From: Mesorhizobium sophorae
GTDB lineage: Bacteria > Pseudomonadota > Alphaproteobacteria > Rhizobiales > Rhizobiaceae
Assembly: GCF_002270415.1 (NCBI RefSeq)
Contig: NZ_NNRI01000007.1
Span: 930,001 to 994,000 of the forward strand
Length of the DNA: 64,000 bases
Direction: 5' to 3'
This document shows positions 8,911-17,212 of this stretch, piece after piece. Every line of letters starts with the position of its first letter. Positions within the stretch are counted from its first letter, which is position 1. The position numbers and the translations under genes are program-made. The notes under the pieces were generated by a model. The model made no database searches and was not told where the DNA came from. It saw only the letters and a program-made list of their open reading frames with translations.

Positions 8911-10403
8911 TTGAAGCTTGCCAGCCCCGCGCGGCGGGCACCCTCCCGGATCGCGGCAATAGCGGGAGGATTGGTGACTGGATAGGAGCCGATAAACCCT
9001 TCGGCAGAAGTGTTTGGAAATTCTCTCGCCAACCGGTTGGCAATCTTTATTGCCTGAGGTGTTTCACCGAGCATGGCGTGCGCCATGGCCTGGAACAGCA
9101 GCGTTGCAGGCGAGTCCGGCGGTGCTTGGCTGAACGCGGTCAGGCACTCCCTGTGGAGACCTACAACGAAGCTCGATCGGCCAAGCATGCTATAGTACCA
9201 GGAAACATACGGATTGAGACGGATCGCGCGCTTGGCCAGTTCATATCCTTCCCGCGGGTCGCCTGTCACGAACGCCTTTCCTCCGGCAAGCAAGGCGAGG
9301 GTATCGGCATCGTGCGGTGCGGCCGCCAAGGCAAGATCATGTTCTCTTGCTGTGGCATCGAGATCGCCCTGCAAGGCTCGAAGCTCGGCTAGACATATGC
9401 GTGCATGGGTATCACCAGCGTCGAGCGCCAACGCTCGTTCGAGGCACAGTTTCCATTGCTCCTTTGCGGCGGAAGGGTCGTTGGTAAACGCATTGATGGC
9501 GGCGACGGCATGCGCCAGCCCCAGTACTGTCCAGGCTCTGGCAAGTCCAGGGTCGAGCTCGATGGCACGCGTCAGAAGCCGCACCGCTTCCGCATTCGAA
9601 GCGTGCGTGTACAAATTGTGCTGCTCGACGCCGAGCAGATAGTAGTCATAGGCACGTAGGCTGGCGGGGTGTTTTCGGCGGACAACATCGCGTCGAAGTT
9701 TTGCGAGCTTGCCGCAACAGCTAGCAAGGACGTTGACGACGTTTTCGGTGACCATGTCCTGCATCGCAAACAGGTCTTCCGCTGATCGATCATAGCGGGC
9801 CGTCCACAAATCGACTCCAGTGCGCGCGTCGACGAGTTGGACGCAGATCCGCAGCTGCTGCGCTGCCGCCTGCAAGGTCCCCTCAAGTAGATAATCCGCA
9901 TTCAGTTCCCGCCCGATGGATAGCACGTCATCGCGCCGTCCCTTGTACGAGAGCATGGTCTGGCGGGCGATGACCGCAAGGTCGGGGTAGCGAGCGAGGT
10001 CGACCATGATGTCCGCCGACAAGCCATCGGCCAAGCGGTTCCATCGCTCGTCCGCGCTCAGATTGTCGAAAGGGAGAACCGCAACGACTGTTGGCCCAGA
10101 AGCCTTCACCGAAAGGCCACCGGATGATGCATGGCCCGTGTCTTGCTCGCGTTGGTCGGCAAGCAAGGTTGCAAGCGCAACTTTGCTGCGAATATCGAGT
10201 TTCCGATATATGGCCGACAGATGGGTCCGAACGGTAGTCGGCGCTATGAAGAGCGTCTCGCCGATTTCACGGTAGGTCATCCCCTCGGCGAATTTTGCAG
10301 CGACCACCCGCTCCCGGTCCGACAGACTGGTCAGAGGATTGCTCACGGCGCGAAGCATCGCTTCAAGTCTCCGATCCGCTACGAGTTGTGGCCGACCCGG
10401 CAC
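8907..10403 (-). CDS. LuxR-type HTH / TolB-like / TPR regulator
   Basis: Residues about 22-85 form a LuxR-type helix-turn-helix (LTSLSDRERVVAAKFAEG, YREIGETLFIAPTTVRTHLS). From about residue 107 comes a TolB-like module (VAVLPFDNLSADERWNRLADG, DLAVIARQTMLSYKGR, DYLLEGTL) and from about 250 TPR repeats. There is no receiver, PAS or membrane segment, so any signal must be read by the TolB/TPR part. The frame starts at GTG 10403, with ATG 10358 as a possible alternative. It overlaps the secreted protein gene downstream and is divergent from another secreted protein gene at 10543. Confidence 0.85.
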   Translation of the reverse strand: MPGRPQLVADRRLEAMLRAVSNPLTSLSDRERVVAAKFAEGMTYREIGETLFIAPTTVRTHLSAIYRKLDIRSKVALATLLADQREQDTGHASSGGLSVKASGPTVVAVLPFDNLSADERWNRLADGLSADIMVDLARYPDLAVIARQTMLSYKGRRDDVLSIGRELNADYLLEGTLQAAAQQLRICVQLVDARTGVDLWTARYDRSAEDLFAMQDMVTENVVNVLASCCGKLAKLRRDVVRRKHPASLRAYDYYLLGVEQHNLYTHASNAEAVRLLTRAIELDPGLARAWTVLGLAHAVAAINAFTNDPSAAKEQWKLCLERALALDAGDTHARICLAELRALQGDLDATAREHDLALAAAPHDADTLALLAGGKAFVTGDPREGYELAKRAIRLNPYVSWYYSMLGRSSFVVGLHRECLTAFSQAPPDSPATLLFQAMAHAMLGETPQAIKIANRLAREFPNTSAEGFIGSYPVTNPPAIAAIREGARRAGLASFN

Positions 10404-10542
10404 GGCAAAATACTACAGATGCGATCTCGAAAACACTGCATTTGCACGATGCCATCCGACCGACACCAATTCTAGGCTTTCCTGTCGACGGGGTTTGGTC
10501 GGGTCGCAGAATCCCGATCCATTCAGGAAGCAGGAGGTGTCC

Positions 10543-10923
10543 ATGACAAAGTCATCTATCTTTGCCGCAATGCTGGTGCTGCCTCTGTCGGTTGGACCGT
10601 GCTTGTCCGAAGGCACGCAATCTGGCGGCAAGCTGATTTCCGAAGATGCTGTGAGAGCCGTTAGTGCCGAATTGTATTCCGACATTCTGATCCGGGCGTG
10701 CAGGAACGGATGGCGCTACCCTCGGAGCCAAATCGAGAACGGCTTCAAACGGCATCTCAGCGAGCTGAAATTGCAACTGGTCGATCAGGGTTACACGATC
10801 CTGCCTGGTGTGAAAGCGAACCGCTCGCCCCGGAGTCTCTTCGCACTGGCATTTGTCGCCAAGCGCCAATCTGTCGCTTCGCGCCAGTTCGGCTGTCCCC
10901 GCCAATACTGGCTCGACGAGTGA
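10543..10923 (+). CDS. Small secreted hypothetical protein
   Basis: ATG 10543 follows AGGAGG at good spacing. Residues 1-22 look like a signal peptide (MTKSSIFAAMLVLPLSVG, then PCLSEG). The mature part (about 104 residues) begins GKLISEDAVRAVSAEL and includes CRNGWRYPRSQIENGFKRH; four aromatic or basic clusters but no known family. Its promoter region is shared with the divergent LuxR-TolB gene, so co-regulation is plausible. Confidence 0.7.
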   Translation: MTKSSIFAAMLVLPLSVGPCLSEGTQSGGKLISEDAVRAVSAELYSDILIRACRNGWRYPRSQIENGFKRHLSELKLQLVDQGYTILPGVKANRSPRSLFALAFVAKRQSVASRQFGCPRQYWLDE

Positions 10924-11045
10924 CCGTTCTGGAGCCCGCAACTGGGGCAGGAATAGCCGCCACTGGCCAGACTTCACTTGCCGAGCCGGCTTTCACCGTA
11001 GAGATGCTCATTTCACCGGGCGGTCAGCGCTCAAGCCGAGCTGTT

Positions 11046-12974
11046 CTATGGCTGCCCGAGAGGCTGCGCCTCCCCCGTCTCGCATTCCGGTAGTCGCACT
11101 GGTTTGGCGAGCTTTGCCAGCCCCTCGGGCTTGGCGCAAAGCGGGAAGCCGGCGAGCGGCATTGTCTCGATTAAACGACCGCGTTCCCTCTTGCTCGAGC
11201 TGAATTCATTGACCAGGCCCTCGATGGTCAGGTCCGGATACCGTTTGAGGGTTTCCCTGACTGAAGCATCCGCCTCATCGGTTCGACCCAGTGCCGCGAG
11301 GGAGCTGCTACGCACCACCCAATCCCCTTTGCCGTAGTTGTCGGGCGTCTTGCGCTCCAGCATCTTCGCGGCGTCCTCATAGCGGCCAGCCATAAAATAG
11401 GCCGTGGAGTAGAAACTAGTTGCCCACATCGGGTAATTCGGGTCGAGCCGTATAACTTGGTCGACCAACTGAGCGCCGCGTTCGGGTTCGTCGAAGCCTG
11501 CCGCGTAGCCGGAATAGAATGTCAGGATTTCGGCCGAACCCGGAGCGAGGCGGAGGGCCGTGTCCATCTCGACCTTGGCGCGGGAGTTGTCGCCCTTTTC
11601 TTTGAGGCTCATGCCAAAAACGGCGTGGGCCTCGGCGTCGCTCGGATCGAGCCGCACCGCGCGTTCGGCTACATCGGCAGCCGCCTTGATCTCACTCTCG
11701 GGATTGATACCGAAGCCAGCCAATATGTTATGAGCATGATAAAGTTCCACCCAGGCGCGGGCGAACCCGGGGTCCAGCGCGACAGCGAGGTTGAGCAGCC
11801 TGATAGCCTCCTCCTCATCCGCTACGGTAATCTTTTCAATCCTTTCGGTTCCGAGCAGATAGTAATCATAGACAGTCAAGTTGTCCGGCCGTTTACGCTT
11901 CGCTGCAGCCCGCCCCGCTCCCTGAATCAGCCCCACGCCGTTGCCGAGACGGTTGGTGACTTGCTCTGCAATCTCGGTCTGGACGGCGAACACGTCCTCA
12001 GCGGGCCGGTCCCAACGATCCGACCAAAGATGGTTGCCGGTTTGTGCATCGATCAACTGCGCGGTAACCCGCACCCGCCCATTTTGCCGCTGGATAGAGC
12101 CTTCCAGCACGAAGCCGACATGGAGCGCACTTGCGACCTGGCGGGCATCCACCGGCTTGCCTTTGTAAACTTCCGTCGAATTCCGGGCCACGACCTCAAG
12201 TTCGGGAAACCGTGCGAGGTCGGTGATGATATCCTCAGTCAATCCATCGGCCAAACGACCGGTGACCTCGTCGTCGCCATAATTATTGAAGGGCAGCACC
12301 GCGACCGACGGCTTGGCCCCCAGTGGCGCGGGCTGAAAGAACCACCAGGTCCCTCCACCCGCCAGAGCCAGCACCACGACGGCCGCCGCAGCCGTCTTGG
12401 TCCAGCGCGGCATCGCCTTGCGTAAGGTCCAACGCACCCGCTTGCCATCGAGCCTCACCCGGTACATCCGCACGGGGCGGTTGATGTTCTTGACATGCTG
12501 CTCGCCAACGAAATCGAGTGGCCAATCAAGCTTGCCCTGCAAATGGTCGTAGGCCGTACCTGACACCATTACTCCGCCCGGCTCGGCAAGCTGCTCTAGG
12601 CGAGCGGCGATATTGACGCCGTCGCCATACACATCGCCATCCACCAGTGCCACATCGCCAAGATTTATCCCGATGCGGAACACAATCCGCTCATGCTCCG
12701 GCAATCCACCATTGCGAACGGCCACAGCTTTCTGAATTTCGGCTGCGCAGATCACCGCATCGACCACGCTGTCGAAGACGACAAGTGCGCCATCTCCTAA
12801 CAGCTTGACAATTCGACCCTGGTGCAGAGCGATCGCCAAATCGGTCACATCGGCCCGGATAGCCCTCAGGCGTGCGATGGTGCCAGCTTCGTCGATCTCG
12901 ATCGCTTTTGAATAGCCGACCATGTCCGCTGCCAGGATCGCCAGCAGTTTCCGGTTCAATGGAGGGACGATCAT
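11046..12974 (-). CDS. Class III adenylate/guanylate cyclase with TolB-like and TPR domains
   Basis: ATG 12974 (MIVPPLNRKLLAILAADMVG) is preferred over a frame extending further up because the cyclase domain begins here. The domain has both metal aspartates (Asp17 in AADMVGYS, Asp61 in KLLGDGALVVF) and the GDVYGDGVNIAARLE segment, so it may be active. A membrane helix follows at about residues 204-222 (AAAAVVVLALAGGG), then a TolB-like module (SVAVLPFNNYGDDEVTGRLAD, LEVVARNSTEVYKGK, FVLEGSIQR) and C-terminal TPRs; with the cyclase in the cytoplasm the TolB/TPR part would be periplasmic. A common rhizobial architecture, sensory role unknown. Confidence 0.9.
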   Translation of the reverse strand: MIVPPLNRKLLAILAADMVGYSKAIEIDEAGTIARLRAIRADVTDLAIALHQGRIVKLLGDGALVVFDSVVDAVICAAEIQKAVAVRNGGLPEHERIVFRIGINLGDVALVDGDVYGDGVNIAARLEQLAEPGGVMVSGTAYDHLQGKLDWPLDFVGEQHVKNINRPVRMYRVRLDGKRVRWTLRKAMPRWTKTAAAAVVVLALAGGGTWWFFQPAPLGAKPSVAVLPFNNYGDDEVTGRLADGLTEDIITDLARFPELEVVARNSTEVYKGKPVDARQVASALHVGFVLEGSIQRQNGRVRVTAQLIDAQTGNHLWSDRWDRPAEDVFAVQTEIAEQVTNRLGNGVGLIQGAGRAAAKRKRPDNLTVYDYYLLGTERIEKITVADEEEAIRLLNLAVALDPGFARAWVELYHAHNILAGFGINPESEIKAAADVAERAVRLDPSDAEAHAVFGMSLKEKGDNSRAKVEMDTALRLAPGSAEILTFYSGYAAGFDEPERGAQLVDQVIRLDPNYPMWATSFYSTAYFMAGRYEDAAKMLERKTPDNYGKGDWVVRSSSLAALGRTDEADASVRETLKRYPDLTIEGLVNEFSSSKRERGRLIETMPLAGFPLCAKPEGLAKLAKPVRLPECETGEAQPLGQP

Positions 12975-13319
12975 CACCCGGCCCCGGACCAACAGGGCCA
13001 AAATGGTACACCTAATGCTGTGCCCTGACGAGAGGCCCGCCCCGCGGCGCGGACTTTGCGGTGCGTCGGACTCTTTCAACAGAATCGGCGCAAAGCGGTC
13101 CGCACTACGCTGGACGCAAGGGGCCGCTGTTTTGCCCAGCCTGAAAGCTGACAGTCGCTTCCGGCCCCATTGAGATGTTCATTGCCTCGGTGCCAAGCGT
13201 CGGCTCATGCCGCCAAGCGGGCCTAACACTCCGAGCGGGTGATCTCAGAAACCAACAGGCGCAGCAATGATATAGCTGCGCCCAATTTCCTTTCGGCCGG
13301 CGCGTCAGCTGGGTCTCGC
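12975..13319. other. 345-bp gap without a gene
   Basis: No frame with a ribosome site, no repeat and no clear hairpin was found between the cyclase start and the second duplicated block. It should contain the promoter of the cyclase gene. Confidence 0.4.
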
Positions 13320-13532
13320 CTATTGCCTGCGACGCCTGGTCGACGAGGCAAGATAACCCATCGCCAGCGTCATCACGGCGACCGCGATGCCGGCGCTGAT
13401 CACGCCTGCCGGCGTTATCCTGGCACTGCCCTGCAAAGTAACATGCTTGCCCAAGCGCAGGTCGAAAACCGACTTGATTTCCTCTGGATGTGAGGGGACC
13501 GCGGGCGAAGCTTCTTCCTCGACAACTGACAT
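13320..13532 (-). CDS. Small single-pass membrane protein, copy B
   Basis: Seventy residues from ATG 13532, again with GGAGG just upstream. The protein is a close paralogue of copy A: identical EEIKSVFDLRLGKHV, GSARITPAGVISAGIAVAV and SSTRRRRQ segments, with differences in the N-terminal acidic part and in the second half of the membrane helix. Conservation of the reading frame and the ribosome site in both copies indicates selection on the protein, not just on the DNA. Confidence 0.6.
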   Translation of the reverse strand: MSVVEEEASPAVPSHPEEIKSVFDLRLGKHVTLQGSARITPAGVISAGIAVAVMTLAMGYLASSTRRRRQ

Positions 13533-13655
13533 TTGAGCCTCCGGTTCGAATCTGCCGTTTCGCGCAGCGGCGGGCGACTGGTGCACCAACATTCTGTGCA
13601 ATGGCCGAGCCTATTAGAACTGATAGGCGCCAAATAACACAGCAGTACCAATTTC

Positions 13656-13673
13656 ATCTGATCCGGCGCGCCA
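13656..13673 (+). repeat. tRNA-Arg 3'-end-like direct repeat 3
   Basis: ATCTGATCCGGCGCGCCA matches 15 of 18 bases of 418-435 in the same orientation, again with the whole GGCGCGCCA end. It ends the second duplicated block and marks the right limit of the accessory-looking stretch. Confidence 0.45.
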
Positions 13674-13722
13674 AATCCATTCATCGACTATGGTGCTTTG
13701 ATAGCGACCATCGGAGGCTGAT

Positions 13723-14484
13723 TTGACCATGTCCCCTGCCACCATCAAGCGTGCGTTGATCACCGGGGCCGGTGCGTCTGACGGCATCGGCTTTGCCATT
13801 GCCCGGCAGCTCGGCCATGCCGGCCATACCGTTGTCCTCACTGGCGCCAGCGCGCGTGTGCTTGATCGCGCCGCCGAGCTTCGTGCCGAAGACATCGATG
13901 CCGTTGCCGTGGTCGCCGATCTCACCATCGCTGCCGATGTCGAGCGGCTGCGGGCAAGCACCGGCACCATCGATATCCTGGTCAACAATGCCGGCATGGG
14001 CTCGCTGGCATCGCCCTCGGTCGACAAGGCGTTCCTCTCGATGACCGAGGCCGACTGGGACCAAGGGATCGACGTCAGCCTGAAGACAGCGTTTCTGGTC
14101 ACCCGTGCATTTCTGCCGGCGATGGTCGAAGCGGGCTATGGGCGTATCGTCAACGTGGCGTCGGTCACCGGGCCGCTGGTGTCCTTCGAAGGCACCGCCG
14201 CTTATTCCGCCGCCAAGGCCGGAATGGTCGGCCTGACCCGCACGCTGGCGCTCGAAGTGGCGAAGAGCGGTATCACCGCCAACGCCGTGGCCCCCGGCTG
14301 GATCGAGACGGGGTCGTCGAGCGAGATGGAGCGGACCGCGGCCCTGCATACGCCGCCAGCGCGGGCCGGCCGGATGAAGTGGCCGCAGCGGTCGTGTTCC
14401 TGGCATCGGAAGGCGCCAGCTATGTCAACGGCGCCCTGCTGGTGGTCGACGGCGGCAACAGCCTGCAGGAACGCAAGGGCTGAA
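13723..14484 (+). pseudogene. Short-chain dehydrogenase/reductase, frameshifted
   Basis: From TTG 13723 (GGAGG five bases upstream) or ATG 13729 the frame encodes an SDR with the NAD motif TGAGASDGIGFAIARQ, NNAGMGS and the catalytic NVASVTG..AAYSAAKAG (Ser-Tyr-Lys). Near 14350-14362 the sense leaves this frame: after TAALHTP the other frame continues AGRPDEVAAAVVFLASEG to LLVVDGG and a TGA at 14482-14484. The active site lies before the break, but the C-terminal substrate loop and dimer strand are lost. A small indel, real or a sequencing error, explains it. Intact length would be about 253 residues, normal for 3-oxoacyl-reductase-like SDRs. Confidence 0.7.
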
Positions 14485-14629
14485 GGGTCAAAGGCGCTTC
14501 GCCGGAACGAGGCAGCGTGTCCTTCCGACAGGTTAGAATTCGGTGCATAACACCCGATCGATGCCCATTAGTCCTTGCTGATATACCGTCCGAAGCGGAT
14601 AATATCCGTTGGGGCTTTCAGCAGGCGAA

Positions 14630-15070
14630 ATGCTAAATCGGATCGTAGCTTCCACAACGTCGCGCCAATTCAACTTTCTTGTTCCCGATGACGTCACTGA
14701 CGCTATCGCTGGATATATCGACTCCTCTGCTCCCGGACGCATCATCTCGACCTTTTCGGCAGTTCAGTCAGTGCGAGATAAAGTCCCTGATTGCGAGCTG
14801 TCGGACGATCAGCTTGAGCGGTGCGCTGTATTGGCAGCAGTCAACGAAGGCCTAGCGGTCCACTTCGATCGGCGGGGACGCCAGCCGGATCCATATTCGT
14901 CGCTAAGTAGGAGCCACTGGCATCTCGTGCCTATTTGGAAAACCAGGACGCGACTGGCTGTCATGGCATTCCAGCGGCCGAATGCAGCCGGGCTCGCCGG
15001 CTGTACCCCTCCGCCCGTTATCGTTGGCCGGCCGCAGGTCCGACCGCAGCGCATAGAACTCAGCCCATGA
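14630..15070 (+). CDS. Hypothetical protein
   Basis: The frame from ATG 14630 has a plausible coding character over its first 85 residues (LVPDDVTDAIAGYIDSSAPG, LSDDQLERCAVLAAVNEG, LAVHFDRRG), which look helical and soluble. The last 50 residues are proline/arginine-rich and look like read-through of non-coding or antisense sequence, so the gene may be truncated or its true stop lost. No known family; it overlaps a minus-strand frame at 14903-15115. Confidence 0.45.
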   Translation: MLNRIVASTTSRQFNFLVPDDVTDAIAGYIDSSAPGRIISTFSAVQSVRDKVPDCELSDDQLERCAVLAAVNEGLAVHFDRRGRQPDPYSSLSRSHWHLVPIWKTRTRLAVMAFQRPNAAGLAGCTPPPVIVGRPQVRPQRIELSP

Positions 15071-15115
15071 TAGGCGCCGGCCGCTAAGGTGTTCGAACTT
15101 CTTCGGACGTGCCAA
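14903..15115 (-). CDS. Small hypothetical protein, possibly decayed
   Basis: A 70-residue frame from TTG 15115 begins MARPKKFEHLSGRRLSWAEF and contains FYALRSDLRPANDN, a composition often seen in short rhizobial hypothetical proteins. The C-terminal half looks degenerate and no good ribosome site is visible. It overlaps the previous entry on the other strand; at most one of the two is likely to be functional there. Confidence 0.3.
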   Translation of the reverse strand: MARPKKFEHLSGRRLSWAEFYALRSDLRPANDNGRRGTAGEPGCIRPLECHDSQSRPGFPNRHEMPVAPT

Positions 15116-15155
15116 TGAAGGCCGGCCAGGCGCTTCATCCCGTTAGCCGGCGTTT

Positions 15156-15857
15156 TCAAGACGCCTTGGCGAGGAAACTCTGGTAGTCCGATTTGGCCTG
15201 CAGCAGGCGCAGCACGTTGTCGCGGGATCCCCGCACATGGGCGCGCGCCAGCGTGCCGGCCCGGCTGGCATCGCCGGCGCAGATCGCGTCGACGATTTCG
15301 GCATGCTCGTCGCGGGCGATCTTCCATTCGTCCAGCCACAAGAGCTCGGTCCAGACATAGTGCTGACACTTGTCGAGGATGCCGCACAGCATGCCGTGCA
15401 GCATGACATTGCCGCTGATCTGCGCGATGACGCGATGCAGGTCGATGCCAGCCTCGAGCTCCTGGAATTTCTCCCTGGTGGTGCGATCCGGTATGGCGGC
15501 CAGCCGCTCGCACTCAGTCAGAATGGCGCGCAGCCGCGCCTTGTCCTGCTCCGTCGCCACGGCCGCGGCCAACTCTGTCGCATGGCCGTCGAGCAGTTCG
15601 CGGATCTCGAAGGCCTCGCGGAACATGCTGATGTCGAACTCGGTGACGACATAGCCCTGGCGAGGCCTGCCGGTGACCAGGCCATCGCGCTCGAGGCGGT
15701 TGAAGGCCTCGCGCACCGGCGTGCGGCTGACATTCAGCTTTGCGGCGATGTCGCTTTCGGTGACGCGCGAGCCCGGTGGAATCTGGCCGGTCACGATCAT
15801 CGCCTTGAGCGAGGAATAGACCGAGTCGCGCAGCGTATTTTTGGTTTCCTTGGCCAA
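15156..15857 (-). CDS. GntR-family (FCD subfamily) transcriptional regulator
   Basis: Start TTG 15857 is preceded by GGGGA and gives a 233-residue protein of the usual length. Residues about 5-70 are the GntR winged helix (DSVYSSLKAMIVTGQIPPGS, ESDIAAKLNVSRTPVREAFNRL, GLVTGRPRQGYVV); residues about 80-215 form the helical FCD effector domain, with HRVIAQISGNVML and DEHAEIVDAI carrying the usual metal-site residues. It is divergent from the ABC importer operator-promoter region at 15858-16095, which contains a perfect palindrome, so it most likely represses that operon. Probable inducer: an imported organic acid or polyamine-like compound. Confidence 0.88.
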   Translation of the reverse strand: MAKETKNTLRDSVYSSLKAMIVTGQIPPGSRVTESDIAAKLNVSRTPVREAFNRLERDGLVTGRPRQGYVVTEFDISMFREAFEIRELLDGHATELAAAVATEQDKARLRAILTECERLAAIPDRTTREKFQELEAGIDLHRVIAQISGNVMLHGMLCGILDKCQHYVWTELLWLDEWKIARDEHAEIVDAICAGDASRAGTLARAHVRGSRDNVLRLLQAKSDYQSFLAKAS

Positions 15858-16035
15858 GGTTTCGTCCCCAGTTCTCCGGTCTTTCAGCCGGGACACGCAC
15901 AGCTGTAGTCGCAGTCGGCGTAATTTGCCACGCCCCAGCGAGGCCGTCTCTTTCCATCTTTGCCCTGCTCGATACGCCTGAATTCGATCGCGCCGGACGG
16001 TGTTGACATCACTGATCGCTAGGCTACACTCAAAA

Positions 16036-16045
16036 TTGTATACAA
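16036..16045. promoter_or_regulatory. Palindromic GntR-type operator TTGTATACAA
   Basis: A perfect 10-bp palindrome lies between the divergent GntR gene and the importer operon, 51 bp before the first importer ATG. Operators of FCD-type GntR regulators commonly have a TNGTATACNA-like core. Nearly the same core occurs at 56194-56203. Confidence 0.6.
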
Positions 16046-16095
16046 GATAGCATGCGAAATTAAAAACAATGGGAACACCGGTTGGAGAGCCGAAA

Positions 16096-17136
16096 ATGAA
16101 CATGACCCGAAACGTTAGCGTTGTTGCGATTGCCGCCCTCATGGCGTCGCTCGCAGCCCCCGCCATGGCGGGCGATACCATCACTGTCGCCTCATGGGGC
16201 GGCACCTACCAGGAGGCGCAGACCAAGGCGTTCTTCAAGCCGACCGCCGATGCGCTCGGCATCACCATCAAGGAAGACACCACCAACGGCCTCGACGACG
16301 TGCGGCTGCAGGTCACGGGCAATGCCGTCAAATGGGACATCACCGAGCTAGGCGCCGACGAATGCGCGCGCGGCTCGAAGGAAGGCCTGTTCGAAAAACT
16401 CGACTACGGCATCATCGACAAGAGCGGCATCAACCCGAAGCTGGTCCATGACGACTGGGTCGGCATTTCCTACACCTCGGTCGTGCTCATCTACCGGACC
16501 GATGTCTTCGGCGACAAGGGCCCGAAGACCTGGGCCGACTTCTGGAATGTCGAGAAGTTTCCGGGCCGGCGCGCGCTGAGTGGCAGCCAGGCGACGGAGA
16601 CGCTGAGCGTCGCGGCTCTGGCCGAGGGCATTCCGATCGACAAGGTCTATCCGGTCGATATCGACGGCGCGCTGAAATCCGTCGACAAGATCCGTGGCCA
16701 TGTCGATGCCTGGTGGACCTCCGGCGCCCAGGCCATGCAGTTGGTCAAGGACGGCGAAGTCGACATGGCGAGCATCTGGAACGGCCGCGCCGGCACCTTG
16801 AAGAAGGAAGGCGCGCCGGTCAGCTTCTCGTTCGACCAGGGTGTCCTGACCGCCGACTGCATGGTCATCCCGAAGGGCGCCAAGAACAAGGAAGCCGCCA
16901 TGAAGGCGCTGGCGATGTTCGTCAGCCCGCAATTGCAGGCCAACCTGCCGCTCTATGTCGACAACGGGCCGGTGAATGAAAAGGCCTTCGAGACCGGCAA
17001 GATCCCGCCGGAGAGGATCAAGGACATCAATTCGGCGCCCGAAAACGTCAAGAAGCAGGTGCTGCAGGACGCCGAATTCTGGCGCGACACGCTGGTCGAG
17101 GCGACGGAAAAGTTCAACAATCTGGTCCAGCAATAG
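16096..17136 (+). CDS. Polyamine-type ABC transporter substrate-binding protein
   Basis: ATG 16096 with GGAGAG upstream. A Sec signal peptide (residues 1-24, ending APAMA) precedes a class-D binding-protein fold beginning TITVASWGGTYQEAQTKAFF, the usual opening of PotD/spermidine-putrescine-like proteins. WDITELGADECARG, WTSGAQAMQLVKDGEVDMA and YVDNGPVNEKA are also typical. It is the first gene of an operon with the ATPase and two permeases; a stable hairpin separates it from the ATPase gene. The exact ligand (polyamine, or an amino-acid derivative) cannot be read from sequence. Confidence 0.9.
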   Translation: MNMTRNVSVVAIAALMASLAAPAMAGDTITVASWGGTYQEAQTKAFFKPTADALGITIKEDTTNGLDDVRLQVTGNAVKWDITELGADECARGSKEGLFEKLDYGIIDKSGINPKLVHDDWVGISYTSVVLIYRTDVFGDKGPKTWADFWNVEKFPGRRALSGSQATETLSVAALAEGIPIDKVYPVDIDGALKSVDKIRGHVDAWWTSGAQAMQLVKDGEVDMASIWNGRAGTLKKEGAPVSFSFDQGVLTADCMVIPKGAKNKEAAMKALAMFVSPQLQANLPLYVDNGPVNEKAFETGKIPPERIKDINSAPENVKKQVLQDAEFWRDTLVEATEKFNNLVQQ

Positions 17137-17159
17137 GCCCTGGCCAGAACCCAAACCAC

Positions 17160-17188
17160 GGCAGGGCGGCGCAACCGCTCGCCCTGCC
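17160..17188 (+). other. Intercistronic hairpin after the binding-protein gene
   Basis: GGCAGGGCG-GCG, loop CAAC, CGC-T-CGCCCTGCC folds into a 12-bp stem with one bulge. No T-tract follows, so it is more likely an mRNA 3'-protecting or partial termination structure that lets the binding protein be made in excess. Confidence 0.5.
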
Positions 17189-17212
17189 TCTGCCGCCTCA
17201 GTTCAGGAGACG

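Larger units (their letters stand above)
13320..13673. repeat. Duplicated 0.37-kb block, copy B
   Basis: Second copy of the block at 1674-2042, same orientation, ending in CCGGCGCGCCA. Confidence 0.75.
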
